64,000 bases of DNA from Timema cristinae (GCA_039000515.1 JBCFYV010011135.1:12446468-12510467), one strand, 5' to 3'. Positions 13,180-25,852 are shown, numbered from the stretch's first letter. Notes: generated by a model from the letters alone, not told the origin. Numbers and translations are program-made.

Positions 13180-14460
13180 GTGCTGTTTAAGATTGTGTTT
13201 CATAATAGATTGCATGCTGTTTAAGATTGTGTTTTTAGATTTATGCTGTTTAAGATTGTGTTTTTAAATTGCATGCTGTTTAAGATTGTATTTTTAGATT
13301 GTATGCTGTTTAAGATTGTGTTTTTAAATTGCATGCTGTTTAAGATTGTGTTTTTAGATTTATGCTGTTTAAGATTGTGTTTTTAGATTGTATCCTGTTT
13401 ACGATTGTGTTTTTAGATTGTATGCTGTTTAAGATTGTGTTTTCAGATTGCATGCTGTCTAAGATTGTGTTTTTAGATTGCATGCTGTTTAAGATTGTGT
13501 TTTAAATTGCATGCTGTTTAAGATTGTGTTTTTAGATTGTATGTTGTTTAAGATTGTGTTTTTAGATTGTATGCTGTTTAAGATTGTGTTTTTAGATTGT
13601 ATGTTGTTTAAGATTGTATGTTGTTTAAGATTGTGTTTTTAAATTGCATGCTGTTTAAGATTGTGTTTTTAGATTGTATGTTGTTTAAGATTGTGTTTTT
13701 AGATTGTATGTTGTTTAAGATTGTGTTTTTAGATTGTGTGCTGTTTAAGATTGTGTTTTTAGATTTATGCTGTTTAAGATTGTGTTTTTAAATTGCATGC
13801 TGTTTAAGATTGTATTTTTAGATTGTATGCTGTTTAAGATTGTGTTTTTAAATTGCATGCTGTTTAAGATTGTATTTTTAAATTGCATGCTGTTTAAGAT
13901 TGTATTTTTAGATTGCATGCTGTTTAAGATTGTGTTTTTAGATTTATGCTGTTTAAGATTGTGTTTTTAGATTGTATCCTGTTTACGATTGTGTTTTTAG
14001 ATTGTATGCTGTTTAAGATTGTGTTTTCAGATTGCATGCTGTCTAAGATTGTGTTTTTAGATTTATGCTGTTTACGATTGTGTTTTTAGATTGTATGCTG
14101 TTTAGGATTGTGTTTTCAGATTGCATGCTGTTTAAGGTTGTGTTTTTAAATTGCATGCTGTTTAAGATTGTGTTTTTAGATTGCATGCTGTTTAAGATTG
14201 TGTTTTAAATTGCATGCTGTTTAAGATTGTGTTTTTAGATTGTATGTTGTTTAAGATTGTGTTTTTAGATTGTATGCTGTTTACGATTGTGTTTTTAGAT
14301 TGCATGTGGTTTAAGATTGTGTTTTTAGATTGCATGCGGTTTAAGATGGTGTTTTTAGATTGCATACTGTTTAAGATTGTGTTTTTAGATTGCATGCGGT
14401 TTAAAATTGTGTTTTTATATTGTATGCCGTTTAAGATTGTATGCGGTTTTAAGATTGTGA
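13180..14460. repeat. 30-bp minisatellite, about 42 copies
   Basis: Unit ATGCTGTTTAAGATTGTGTT plus TTTAGATTGC, with 27-29 bp variants. Larger blocks of units are themselves duplicated. The 30-bp length keeps frames open (MLFKIVFLDC and reverse), which are artefacts. Confidence 0.97.
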
Positions 14461-15630
14461 TCTTCATTCAAATTCTAGATTAAGCTGTGACTGAATTCTG
14501 TACTGCACTGGAAGTATTTAAGTAAACTTAGAAACAGAAAATTTAACAAGAATTTTTTTATTGTTTTATATTTGCATCACCCTATTAATATTTAATTAGA
14601 ATATTTTTTTAATAAAACTAAATTGTCTTATTATAACTATTGTTTAGTTTTATTATAATTTTTGTAGTAGCTACACACTTTTTTCACTTTTTACATCTGT
14701 AAAGGAAATGGGACCTTAACATACACCATAAGAAAACCATTGTTGTAAGTTAAGGTTTGATTTTAGAACTGATAGTGACTGGAATATGTTCATAATGAAT
14801 ATAGATAGCGTTACGAGTTAAAAACAGTAAACGTTAAAAATCGACCCTACGGACTAAAACTGTGGTGCATCACATATGGGCGATGTACTACGTGCCAATA
14901 TTCAATTTACTATTTGACTTTACAAAATAAAAGACAAAATGGTTATTTTAGAAGACAAAAAAAATCTAAAGGATAAAGCAGTGGAATAAAGAACTGTCTT
15001 CTTAAATAAAGAATCTTTGATCACTGTACCCATAAGTGAAAATTTTAATGTCTTATAGCTCGGGTGGAGCAAAAAAAAAAAGTCTTGAAACAATTGACAG
15101 AAAAATTCACACGGAATTTTTAGTTTCTTGTTGGTAGTTGTTTTTAAATCTCTGGCGTGTTATCAATATTTAAATTCTTCCATTCAAGACGTAGTATAAG
15201 AAAGTTTCTAAAATTAACATGACTAGTAGTTTTCTCTTGATGATGTGTGGGAGTTTTTTCATTTTCGTTTTGTGCCGGTAATTATTTCTTCTATTAAAAA
15301 TCTTCGTGGAAGACTTCTCTCTCTACGTATTAAGTAGATGTGGGCTGGTTTGAATGGGATTATTGGTGCTGAGAAATGTATTCCGGGAGACTTTCTTCCA
15401 AATTAGTAACGCATGACCCTCCCGTCTCACGCACTACTCACGTGCGTAGGGTTTATTTACCACCTCGGTATTCTAATTAGGAGATTTGTTTTGGCCTTGT
15501 TATATAATAAGGTTGCGCCAAGGACGTAGAAAGCTAATTGGTCCAAAGGGGAGTTCCGCTAGAAAATGTTACTATACCTTTTGTACGTATGTATGAACCC
15601 CAACCTAGGGATAAGAGGGCCTTTTAAATT
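14461..15630. other. AT-rich non-coding stretch
   Basis: No gene recognised. Ends at a G homopolymer of about 18 bases (15632-15649). Confidence 0.4.
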
Positions 15631-15737
15631 CCGGGGGGGGGGGGGGGGGCTCCCCGCCTTCCTTTCGGAACCCTATCAATCTTTCTACGCCCTTGGCTGT
15701 CTTACAACGCAAACTCTGACAATAATGTCCGTAGGAC

Positions 15738-15967
15738 CCGCCCCGGTGACGCAGTTGGCTAACGCGCCACTATTGTGTTGATCTAGACTGCTAAGGATGG
15801 GGAGATCGATGTTCGAATCTCGGTCAAGTGTACTTTAGATGGTTTTTCCTCCCTCCACGCAAATGCGGGTTCACTTCCTCTAAATTCAAACTTGCCAATT
15901 CCTAACCCATTAGAGTAATTGGTACATAAGTGTATAAACCGAACGGGTAGTAAGACGCGGCGCTAAA
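15738..15967 (+). mobile_element. SINE-B copy
   Basis: Head CCCGCCCCGGTGACGCAGTT then GGCTAACGCGCC, box B GTTCGAATCTCGGTC, body TCCCTCCACGCAAATGCGGG, and tail AACCGAACGGGTAGTAAGAC. Confidence 0.88.
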
Positions 15968-16127
15968 AAATACATAAAAAATAATTATTTTTTTAACATG
16001 TTGTCTTACTACGACTACCTGTCCAAACTACACGAATATACAGTTAAACTGTCATTTTAAGTATTTTTTATGCATGTTCCTGAATGTCACAACCTTTTTT
16101 TACGGTCAAAATTACTATTTTTCCCAA

Positions 16128-16310
16128 CGTCTCTTACTACCTGTTCAGGTTATATGCATGATAATTACTCTAATAGAGTAGGGATGAGGAAAGAAACATT
16201 TTATAGTTAATTTACCTGCATTTGCATGTAAGGAGAGTGGGAAACCATTTTAAAAGAAACCCCACTCAGTGTACCCTACTGAGATTCGAACCCCGATTTC
16301 CCCGTCTTAT
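16128..16310 (-). mobile_element. SINE-B/C copy, partial
   Basis: Degenerate reverse tail (CGTCTCTTACTACCTGTTCA), body, and box B (TGAGATTCGAACCCCGAT); truncated before the head start. Confidence 0.75.
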
Positions 16311-16740
16311 AAGTTTTAGTTTTTCCTCAAATAGGCCACACCCCTGAACAAGACCAGCGACGCTACAGGGCGTCGTGACGCACAGTTTGGGAAACCCATG
16401 ATAACCCATGATAAATTTAAGATAAAACTAGGAACCATACCTTAGACCAATAATTTACAATTTATTATTGAATTATATATTATTACTAGACAGCCTAATT
16501 TGTGGATATAAAATGATTAGCTTTCTTTGAATAAAAAGTTGGTTTTCGCTATAGTAAGTTGATAAAATAAAATAAATCTTTTTGGTTAAAAATGGTAACA
16601 AATCAAAATCATTTCTTACCTAAGTGTCTGTAGCAACAAGTATAAATATATTACGACTAAAATAGGGAAAAACACGGGAAAAAAATCCAACTGTAGGGGG
16701 TTAAAAATCTACTTGAGGACTTCGGCCTACGTGTCACTTC

Positions 16741-17285
16741 ATGACCGGTTAGGATAAGATTTCCCATGTTAATGAATTTACGTTTTATTCGGAGAATTTT
16801 AAAGCTATAATGTTGAAACAAAAAACATACCTTCTTAAATAATTCTAAAAATAGTCCTAGTGTGTCACATAGTAATAATTTTTATCTTGAAATAGTTTTT
16901 TTGTATACGTATTTGTTTATAAATCCTATACAACTTAGGCTTGGTCACGAAAATGTTCTGTAGGATTCTTCCTACCAGGATGTAGATTATAAAAGTCCGT
17001 GGTAGTAAATTTCTATCTAGAATAGGAGACAAGAAAAAGGTAAAATTAAAAAGCAAGTCAATATTTTCAAGATGCAAATATTAAAGTGACTGTGTAAACT
17101 CGTCAGAGGAAGGGGGGAAGTGTTATCAAAACATAAACAAGAGCCTCTCAGGGTGAACTTATAATTTTCTGACCTCTCTTTCTATTTTGTACATTAGGGT
17201 CCAACCCTAAATGCCACTCTTGCTCTAAGGATGCAACCCGCTTTGCAAAATAGCTTGGAAATCTCCAAGTAGGCAACGTCGTTAA
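16741..17285 (+). repeat. dispersed repeat G, copy 1
   Basis: Similar over its length to 20575-21240 (+) and to 55083-56150 (-). Shared words include CTTAAATAATTCTAAAAATAG, GTGACTGTGTAAACTCGTC and CAAAATAGCTTGGAAATCTC. No coding potential seen; the class is unknown. Confidence 0.75.
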
Positions 17286-17394
17286 ATAAAATATACATTC
17301 TTGTATTGGTTCTTCATCTTAAAATATTCACCTTTGCCGTTATAACTTTAGGTTCAAGAGTATCTCTTATCATTGTTATTTGATACATTTCCTA

Positions 17395-18415
17395 GGACTT
17401 AGGGAATCTTGTTGGTTCTATGATACATTTCTTAGACCGAGGGAACCTTTTGTTGGTTCTTTGATACATTTATTAGACTGAAGGAACCTTTTGTTGTTTC
17501 TTTGATATATTTCTTAGACTGAAGGAACCTTTTGTTAGTTCTTTGATACATTTCTTAGACTGAAGGAACCTTTTGTTGTTTCTTTGATATATTTCTTAGA
17601 CTGAGGGAACCTTTGGTTGGTTCTTTGATACATTTCTTAGACTGAAGGAACCTTTTGTTGTTTCTTTGATATATTTCTTAGACTGAGGGAACCTTTTGTT
17701 GGTTCTTTGATACATTTCTTAGACTGAAGGAACCTTTTGTTGTTTCTTTGATACATTTCTTAGACTGTGGGAACCTTTTGTTGGTTCTTTGATACATTTC
17801 TTAGACTGAAGGAACCTTTTGTTGTTTCTTTGATAAATTTCTTAGACTGAAGGAACCCTTGTTGTTTCTTTGATATATTTCTTAGACTGAGGGAATCTTT
17901 TGTTGTTTCTTTGATATATTTCTTAGACTGAAAGATCCTTTTGTTGGTTCTTTGATATATTTCTTAGACTGAAGGAACCTTTTGTTGTTTCTTTGATATA
18001 TTTCTTAGACTGAGGAATCTTTTGTTGTTTCTTTGATATATTTCTTAGACTGAAGGATCCTTTTGTTGGTTCTTTGATATATTTCTTAGACTGAAGGATC
18101 CTTTTGTTGGTTCTTTGATATATTTCTTAGACTGAAGGAACCCTTGTTGTTTCTTTGATATATTTCTTAGACTGAGGGAATCTTTTGTTGTTTCTTTGAT
18201 CTATTTCTTAGACTGAAGGAACCTTTGGTTGGTTCTTCGATATATTTCTTAGACTGAAGGAACCTTTGGTTGGTTCTTTGATACATTTCATAGACTGAAG
18301 GAACCTTTTGTTGGTTCTTTGATATATTTCTTAGACTGAAGGAACCTTTTGTTGGTTCTTTGATACATTTCTTAGACTGAGGGAACCTTTTGTTGGTTCT
18401 TTGGAACGTTGTCGT
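17395..18415. repeat. 41-bp minisatellite, about 25 copies
   Basis: Unit TTCTTTGATACATTTCTTAG plus ACTGAAGGAACCTTTTGTTGG. Higher-order alternation of TTGG and TTTC units is visible. Confidence 0.96.
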
Positions 18416-19593
18416 TAAATCATTTAAATCAGCAAAATTGACCTTAATTCGCTTCTAAAAGGTCACATGGTAATTTCAGCGATTTTTTTTTAAATTTCCT
18501 TTTATTTAGTGCTTTTATTATTGATTCAAAAATATGAACTCTAACTTTAAATAGGTTCTGATAACCATTTAAATTTTTAGGAAATGTTTATTAATACAAG
18601 TTTCGCTAAATTTCGATGTTTCTAGTTACTCACATTATACCCAAACAACATTCATTTAACGTATAATCCGAACGTCCGGCTTCGTTAAGGGGGTGGGGTG
18701 TCAAAAAGGGACACCCGCTCCCCTAATAATATACTAAAATGGAACTCTCTTAATACAGCAAAAGGAAATGTGGCAGATTTATATATAAAAAAAAGAAAAT
18801 CCACGTTTAGAGCAATTCATATATGATAATTCCACAATTGTATTATTTGTGTTATTCATTTGTTACAAAATAATTATTATTTTCTTATTTTAAGTTAAAT
18901 TTTTTTTCTGTCTTCCCCTTCTCCTCCCCTACACCACCCCAACAGGAACGAGCTAACGACGCCCGTACCCGAGAACGGCCATACGATAATTAAAAAAAAA
19001 ACCTAATAATTTGAACAAATGTAACTTATATTGCATACCAGCAATCCCGCACGGCGTAGCCCGTGACCCACTGTGGTATAAGAGTTATATAAGTCACAAC
19101 CCCCCTCTCCCCCCACATGGTGCCCGATTTGCCATGATACTATTTTTATCACAGTTATCTCTGAAACGTAACTCTAAACCAGATTAACAATATTTTCTTC
19201 AAAAATTTGTTAAAAATAGCCTAGTTAAAAAGCTAATTGAAAATTTAAAAGTCAGGCTTCGCGGTGCATTTGGACCCCCTTCCGTCCACCCGTGTTAAAA
19301 ATGTCATATCTCTGCGTGCCGTAGATTTGGCTGGGCAACGCACACACACAAACACTTACTTTTATTATTATAGATTCATAGCTATTTGGGAAAATTAACC
19401 TCTGATCTGTATCGTGTTTTCTAAGACTCGGAGAAGATAAAATGTGAATCTGACCCATTTATACTCATGATATTGTCATGTATTTATCATTAGCTCGTGA
19501 TAAGATATCAAGTAGTTTACAGAGTCAATATATTCATTAAATTACATTGTGCATAATTGTGTTTCATTTTAAACTATTAACTTGAGTAGAAAC
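18416..19593. other. AT-rich stretch with short C/G tracts
   Basis: No gene recognised. Contains T- and A-rich runs and C-rich patches near 18930 and 19100. Confidence 0.4.
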
Positions 19594-19875
19594 CGGTGAC
19601 CTGGTGGTCTAGGAGTAAGGTGTCTGACTACTGTGCTGGGGTCCGGGTTCAATCCTCCGTCATGGCACAGATTTATCTGATTGCCAAACCCTTCCTTCAC
19701 CTCTGACAAGACATCTTGTGAATGTGTGGAATGCCATGCCTCCACCGTGGTTCGGATTTCACGTTAAACTGTAGGTCCTCCATTTCATCTCACAATCATC
19801 CACCATTACACATTAGAGTAAGTGCGTATAACCCGAATGGGTAGTAAGACGCGCTGCTAATAATAATTATAATAA
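19594..19875 (+). mobile_element. SINE-A copy, full length
   Basis: Head CCGGTGACCTGGTGGTCTAG with box B GGTTCAATCC, complete body and tail (ATAACCCGAATGGGTAGTAA), then TAATAATAATTATAATAA. The flanks ttgagtagaaac and ttgagtgaaac look like a decayed target duplication. Confidence 0.9.
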
Positions 19876-20574
19876 TTGAGTGAAACTAGTTTGACAGCTG
19901 TTTATCTTCTATCTCTAGTGGACTGTAAACACAGGAAAACACTTCCTCCTGACTGGCTAGTAAAATAATAATAATTTGAATTTACCTTCCAAACTTCCGA
20001 ATTTGTTAAGGCCCTTGGCCTTTTGAGTGCAAGTCTAAAACCTATTTTGTGGGATGCTGGGTGTGAGTGTGAAAAGGCATGGCGTGGCTTCACAACCGAC
20101 CAAAGTATCCTTCCGCGCCAACAAGAACAGATGCATCACGGAAACCTTAGATGGCGCTAGCTACCGGACAGGTCTTGCGGAAAAATCAAACGTTTGTAAA
20201 TATCAGTTTTCTCGAGAATGAGTGAAATGTTTATAGTTATATTTTCAACACCCCTTTTAAGATAATGTATCAATGCTTATTAGGGCTACATTTTCTAATT
20301 TTTTGTTATGCAGCCGCAGTTTTCTATTGAAAAATGTCAATTTTATCAATATTTGACAACTGTTAAAATTATAGAAGAGGTATTTATATAAAAAATATAA
20401 CTTAGTCAACATGCTTATATTCTTGAACAAACTGTTTCCGAAAATAAAATTGCAAAACAATAAAAATTCTTGAAGATAACCGTTTGTTCACATGGCTCTG
20501 CATTTCCACGCCAAGTGAAATAAATAATTAAATTAAATTAAATCGTATATTTTGTGGGAGGGACGTTCGTGGCC

Positions 20575-21240
20575 TGTGACGTAATGGTAGGTAATAATAA
20601 GATATCTCATGTTAATGAATTAAAGTTTTATTCAGCGAGCTATATGGCGTTGAAACAAAAACTATTTATTCTTAAATAATTCTAAAAATAGTCCCACAGT
20701 GTCACACTTTTTTTTATCTTGACGTAGGCCTTTTTAAACGCATAAAAAAAATCCTTTTCAACTTAGGCTATTTGACTTGGTTACGAAAATGTCCTGTAGG
20801 GTAGATTAAAAACGTCTGTGGTAGTATGAAACAAGAGAGAAGTTAATTTTTAAAAAGCATGTTAATGTTTTCAAGGTGCAAGTAAAGTCTATTTAGTATA
20901 GGAATTGTTTTCTGAAAGGCCTTTTCCCTACCAGAAATCTATTATATGTAAAAGGCTATTGGTAGGAAAAACGACCTTTCAGAGAGTAATTCCTACCGTG
21001 AATGGAGTATAGTATAGTGACTGTGTAAACTCGTCATGAGAAGAGGGGAAGTGTCATCAGTAGATAAACAAGAGACCTTGTAGGCTGAATTGCTCAATTT
21101 CTTCCCCCTCTTCTGTTGCCTGCATTGTTGTCTTAGTGTGATATTGCTTAGGTGCTTCAAGCTTAGATGTAAACAGCTTAGCAAAATATCTTTGAAATCT
21201 CAAAGTAGGCAACATCGCGAAAGCTACAACTGTGGATAAT
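20575..21240 (+). repeat. dispersed repeat G, copy 2
   Basis: Second copy of the 16741 repeat, sharing TTCTTAAATAATTCTAAAAA and AAGTAGGCAACATCG at the end. It is interrupted by a hairpin element at 20895-21000. Confidence 0.75.
20895..21000. mobile_element. hairpin MITE nested in repeat G
   Basis: TAGGAATTGTTTTCTGAAAGG at the left pairs with CCTTTCAGAGAGTAATTCCTA at the right; the inner CCTACCA/TGGTAGG also pairs. The segment is absent from the other copies of repeat G. Confidence 0.65.
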
Positions 21241-21384
21241 TTCACTTCCCGTCATACTTCGTATTATGGTCAAAATATAATATGTTTGTTTTGTATTCGT
21301 GTAACTATTTTAAGCGGTTATTTTTTAATGTTTGCTAAACCTAGCCTAGCTACTTTTTGCAAGTTTTTTTTATAATGCCTTTAC

Positions 21385-21925
21385 CTAAAAATAGAGAGAT
21401 CTTTAAAGCCTGTAAGATCTTCAGAACAAAATAGGATACATTTTGCAGAAACACTCCGCCAACGAGCATAAATGAAATATTATTATTATTATTATTAGCA
21501 CCGCGTCTTACTACCCGTTCGGGTTATACGCACATACGCTAATGTGTAATGGTAGGGTGATTGTGAGATGAAATGAAGGACCTACAGTTTAACGTGGAAT
21601 CCGAACCACGGTGGTGGCCTGGCATTCCACACATAAATGAAATAGTAAACACTATTAACAGAAAGAAGAAAAAAAAACATTGAGCTAGTGCTTTCTAGAG
21701 GTGATAGAGGCCAGTTTTTTAGTATCAAATAGCCACAATAATTGTTAATTTACTAAAATTTTATGTTGTGTAAACAGTCAAAGCACCTCATAACTACCAG
21801 ATTAGGGCGATCAATTAATCAGTAAAGTTGCCCTCCTAGTTTAAACTTTGTTCATTTTAAAATAAAAGTATTTTTTAGAACCGCGTTTTACCAACCATTC
21901 GGGTTACACGCACGCTTATGTACCA
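21385..21925. repeat. left arm of large inverted duplication
   Basis: It is the reverse complement of 22405-22793 with several point differences and one extra insertion (a SINE, 21480-21644). Matching words include CCGCCAACGAGCATAAATGA (21458-21477) against TCATTTATGCTCGTTGGCGG at the right. Confidence 0.9.
21480..21632 (-). mobile_element. SINE-A copy, 5' truncated, inserted in left arm
   Basis: (TTA)n, the reverse tail GCACCGCGTCTTACTACCCG and the reverse A body as far as GGCATTCCACAC. The 12-bp target duplication ATAAATGAAATA lies at 21468-21479 and 21633-21644. The right arm of the inverted duplication holds the uninterrupted site. Confidence 0.95.
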
Positions 21926-22263
21926 ATACCAAGCCTACTTGCAACAAATGTATGCTGGTTTCTAACGTTGGGATTTAGCGTGACATATCACATTTTGTCC
22001 CATTTTGTTTGTTTATGAAAGAAAGGAAGATAAAGCTTGAAATAAATAATCTATCATCAATATAGACATGCGAAGGCCGATAGAAACAAGTTTCGTAAAG
22101 AACCGTCTTAGGGAATAATCTCTTAACATCAAATGGGGGGAACATATTTACCTGGGGCCTCCTTAAGACGGTGAATTTAAGTAAATGATCGGATACCTAC
22201 TTTCTTACTCCATTCCTATTAACAAATGTAAGTCGACTAAATACAGCCGTTAAAACTTTTGAT

Positions 22264-22450
22264 AACCTCTTCGGTGGCCGCATGGTCTAAGGCGCTACTC
22301 TTGCAGTAGACCAGCCAATGACGGGGTGATTGATGAACAAATCTTGGTTGGTACACTTCCTCTAAATATAACCTTCCTCCCTAAAACTATTCGCCTAATT
22401 GTTCCATAAGCGTGCGTGTAACTCGAATGGTTAGTAAACCGCGGTGCTAA
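22264..22450 (+). mobile_element. SINE-C copy at the centre/right arm of the inverted duplication
   Basis: Head CTTCGGTGGCCGCATGGTCT then AAGGCGCTACTCTTGCAG, a shortened body, and tail GTAACTCGAATGGTTAGTAA. Only its tail is present, inverted, in the left arm (21880-21925), so one inverted-duplication breakpoint lies inside this SINE. Confidence 0.8.
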
Positions 22451-22793
22451 AAAAAAATATATATATTTTAAAATGAACAAAGTTTAAACTAGGAGGGTAA
22501 CTTTACTGATTAATTGATCGCCCCAATCTGGTATTTTGAGAGGGGGAGGAAGGACCTTTGAGTGTTTACACAACATACAATTTTAGTAAATTAACAATTA
22601 TTGTGGCTATTTGATACTCAAAAATTGGCCTATATCATTTCTAGAAAGCACTAGCTCAATGTTTTTTTTTCTTTCTGTTAATAGTGGGTATTATTTCATT
22701 TATGCTCGTTGGCGGAGTGTTTCTGCAAAATGTATCCTATTTTGTTCTGAAGATCTTACAAAACTTAAAGATTTCTCTATTTTTAGGTGAAGG
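22405..22793. repeat. right arm of large inverted duplication
   Basis: Inverted copy of 21385-21925 lacking the SINE. The spacer between the arms is about 480 bp. Confidence 0.9.
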
Positions 22794-23147
22794 CACGATA
22801 AAAGTTTGTGCGGTGTGTAAACCGGATCTTAACACCCGTTCCAGCTCTTCCACTCTTTTGCGTCAGGGATGGAGAATATATAATTTAGTTGAAATGTACC
22901 CATATTTGTTTGAGGAAGAGTGGTTACATTTTAGCAGAAACTACAGTACACACAGGTCTCGAAACTTTCGATCCTTTTGTCACCGTCAAATCAGACCAGA
23001 CGAGACTTAATTACGCCTTTGTCCTCTTGGTCAACTTGACGGGTGTATTGACATCACATAAACGTATCATGCGAACTTTATTTATTTAAAGTCAAATATA
23101 AAAGGAATTCTCTAGGTTTTTTTGTGTTTATTTTGAACTCTCTGAAA

Positions 23148-24240
23148 TGGGCAAACGACCACCTTCTTGTGGCTATGATGCCCTTATATCTCCAATAGCT
23201 ATGTTTGCTTAACTTGAGCTCAGTAGAAATGGACAACCGACCACCTTCTTGTGGTCATGATGCCCTTATATCTCCAATAGCTATGTTTGCTTGACTTGAG
23301 CTCAGTAGAAATGGGCAAACTATCACCTTCTTGTGGTTATGATGCCCTTATATCTCCAATAGCTATGTTTGCTTGACTTGAGCTCAGTAGAAATGGGCAA
23401 ACTATCACCTTCTTGTGGTTATGATGCCCTTATATCTCCAATAGCTATGTTTGCTTGACTTGAGCTCAGTAGAAATGGGCAAACTATCACCTTCTTGTGG
23501 TTATGATGCCCTTATATCTCCAATAGCTATGTTTGCTTGACTTGAGCTCAGTAGAAATGGGCAAACTATCACCTTCTTGTGGTTATGATGCCCTTATATC
23601 TCCAATAGCTATGTTTGCTTGACTTGAGCTCAGTAGAAATGGGCAAACTATCACCTTCTTGTGGTTATGATGCCCTTATATCTCCAATATCTATGTTTGC
23701 TTAACTTGAGCTCAGTAGAAATGGGCAAACAATCACCTTCTTGTGGTTATGATGCCCTTATATCTCCAATAGCTATGTTTGCTTAACTTGAGCTCAGTAG
23801 AAATGGGCAAACGATCACCTTCTTGTGGTTATGATGCCCTTATATCTCCAATAGCTATGTTTGCTTAACTTGAGCTCAGTAGAAATGGACAACCGACCAC
23901 CTTCTTGTGGCTATGATGCCCTTATATCTCCAATAGCTATGTTTGCTTAACTTGAGCTCAGTAGAAATGGACAACCGACCACCTTCTTGTGGCTATGATG
24001 CCCTTATATCTCCAATAGCTATGTTTGCTTAACTTGAGCTCAGTAGAAATGGACAACCGATCACCTTCTTGTGGCTATGATGCCCTTATATCTCCAATAG
24101 CTATGTTTGCTTAACTTGAGCTCAGTAGAAATGGACAACCGACCACCTTCTTGTGGCTATGATGCCCTTATATCTCCAATAGCTATGTTTGCTTAACTTG
24201 AGCTCAGTAGAAATGGACAACCGACCACCTTCTTGTGGTT
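23148..24240. repeat. 82-bp minisatellite, about 13 copies
   Basis: Unit contains CACCTTCTTGTGGTTATGAT and GCCCTTATATCTCCAATAGC. Inner copies are nearly identical; two subtypes (ggcaaactatc and gacaaccgacc) form blocks, which suggests recent block duplication. Confidence 0.97.
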
Positions 24241-24555
24241 AAAATACCCTCATCCAATAGGTTAATGTGATTCTATTGAATCCTGTAAAATTAATGTCCA
24301 ACCTCCTGTTGTATATGATCTGCAATCCCCAGAACATGCGTGCCCTTGCTAAGAGATGACCTCTCCGCACTTACGATGCGGTCAGCTTCAGAAGCTGTTG
24401 TCGTGGGGCCTGGGGAAATGGGTCACACACAGTTTCATGTGCGACGGGAAAGGTTTAAAATAAAATATCGATTGGAAGGGCCTGGTTCCAGACTCGACTG
24501 CACGCGAGATGTTTACAAGGATCCTGTTTGCCTAATAGGGTGAGTGAAGCAATTA

Positions 24556-24845
24556 TACTGGTGGCGCAACTGGTGGGCCTAGTGTTCATCATGTCTGGGT
24601 TTGAATCTCGGCTCTGCCCCCACACGTTGGGGTAGATTTCTAGGGTAATAAATCCGACCCGCTACGCTGGGGGAATTGTGTTAGGCATCACAATAGCAAT
24701 ATATGGGATTGCCGATAAATAGGGATTAAATCCCTACCAAGGGCGCCCATGCTGGTTCTCCAAATGTGGAGGGAAGGTAGGGGGGTGGCGGATTGGAGTC
24801 TCATCTGATGGGAGTAAGGCACCTCCAATTCTTAGCTGATTTTAC
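24556..24845 (+). mobile_element. tRNA-like SINE, another family (F)
   Basis: GGTGGCGCAACTGGTGGGCC (A-box region), then GGGTTTGAATCTCGGC (B-box-like), followed by an unrelated body (AGTAAGGCACCTCCAATTCT at the end). Lacks the CCCGAACGGG tail. Confidence 0.55.
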
Positions 24846-25232
24846 GAGTTTTAAGAACTAATCTCCCTCCCCCCCAAAACAACAACAAACACATAAGTTT
24901 TTTAAAAATTAATAAAAAATAATTTATTTTTATTGAATAAAAAAAATAATATTTTCCACAAGTTTATTAAACAGAACAAAATGTAAAGAAAGCTTTTGAG
25001 AATGGGAGGAAATTTACATTTTATTATTTTTATCTCTATTGACTATGATAATACACTATCTTATTTTTTCATTAAAATTAAAAAAAAAAAGCGTAAACAT
25101 TGCAGAGCGATAAGGGGGATTGAAATCCCTCATCGCCCATGATCCCTACCGTGTGAGTTTTTCTAAACGGTTTTCCACTCTCCCTCCATGCGAATTTAAG
25201 TTTAGTTCCCCTAAATTAAACCTTATTCATAC

Positions 25233-25426
25233 CCGCATTAGTGGCCGCGTGTTCTAACGCACTAATTTCGTGTGAGAGGGGTTTTTCCTAAATTGTTTTA
25301 CACTCTCCTTCCGCGCTAATGCGGGTACATTTCGTCTCAATCAAGCCTTATTAATCCCCAACCCATTGGTGTAATTAGTACATATGTGTATAAACCGAAC
25401 GGGTAGTAAGATGCGGTACTAAAAGA
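25233..25426 (+). mobile_element. SINE-C/B copy, first of a cluster
   Basis: Head ATTAGTGGCCGCGTGTTCTA, body CACTCTCCTTCCGCGCTAAT, tail AAACCGAACGGGTAGTAAGA. Another body fragment lies just before it (25134-25225). Confidence 0.75.
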
Positions 25427-25435
25427 ACAATTTTG

Positions 25436-25674
25436 TTAGTACCGCGTTTTACTACCCGGGTTTATACACTCGTGTACTAATTACGCTACTGATTTATGGG
25501 ATGGAAGTTTATAGAAAATGTGCCCGCATTTGCGTTTAGGAAGAATGCAAAAATCATTTTGGAAAAAAAACGACCCTCAATACACCTGACCGAGATTCGA
25601 ACCCTTATTTTCCCACTATCGGCAGTCTAGTCTACTGTGAGAGTAGCGCCTTAGACCATGCGGCCACCAAAGCA
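25436..25674 (-). mobile_element. SINE-C copy, second of the cluster, inverted
   Basis: Reverse tail GTACCGCGTTTTACTACCCG, box B GAGATTCGAACCC, and head end AGACCATGCGGCCACCAAAG. Confidence 0.8.
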
Positions 25675-25679
25675 GTTAA

Positions 25680-25852
25680 AGAATCTCGATAGGGTGTAAA
25701 GAGGACGTTTTTTTCTAAAATGGTTTTCCACTTTACCTCTCCGCAAATGTTGGTACACTTCCTATATATATCCTTCATAATCCCTAAAACCATTAGCGTA
25801 ATTAGTACATAAGCCTGTAAACAGAACGGGTAGTAGGGCGTGGTGCTAAAAT
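25680..25852 (+). mobile_element. SINE-C copy, third of the cluster, head missing
   Basis: Body GGTTTTCCACTTTACCTCTC and tail AAACAGAACGGGTAGTAGGG; no tRNA-like head. Confidence 0.7.

Noticed and set aside
13767..14483. MLFKIVFLDC-repeat proteins on + and NTILNRMQSK-repeat on -
   Set aside because: They come from the 30-bp minisatellite read in both directions; not genes.
22684..23089. Two overlapping open frames of 108 and 66 residues
   Set aside because: The first half lies in the right arm of the inverted duplication; no ATG at the listed start, no recognisable motif.
23148..24240. Possible CRISPR-like array
   Set aside because: Units are directly tandem with no unique spacers, and the window is eukaryotic. 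It is a minisatellite.
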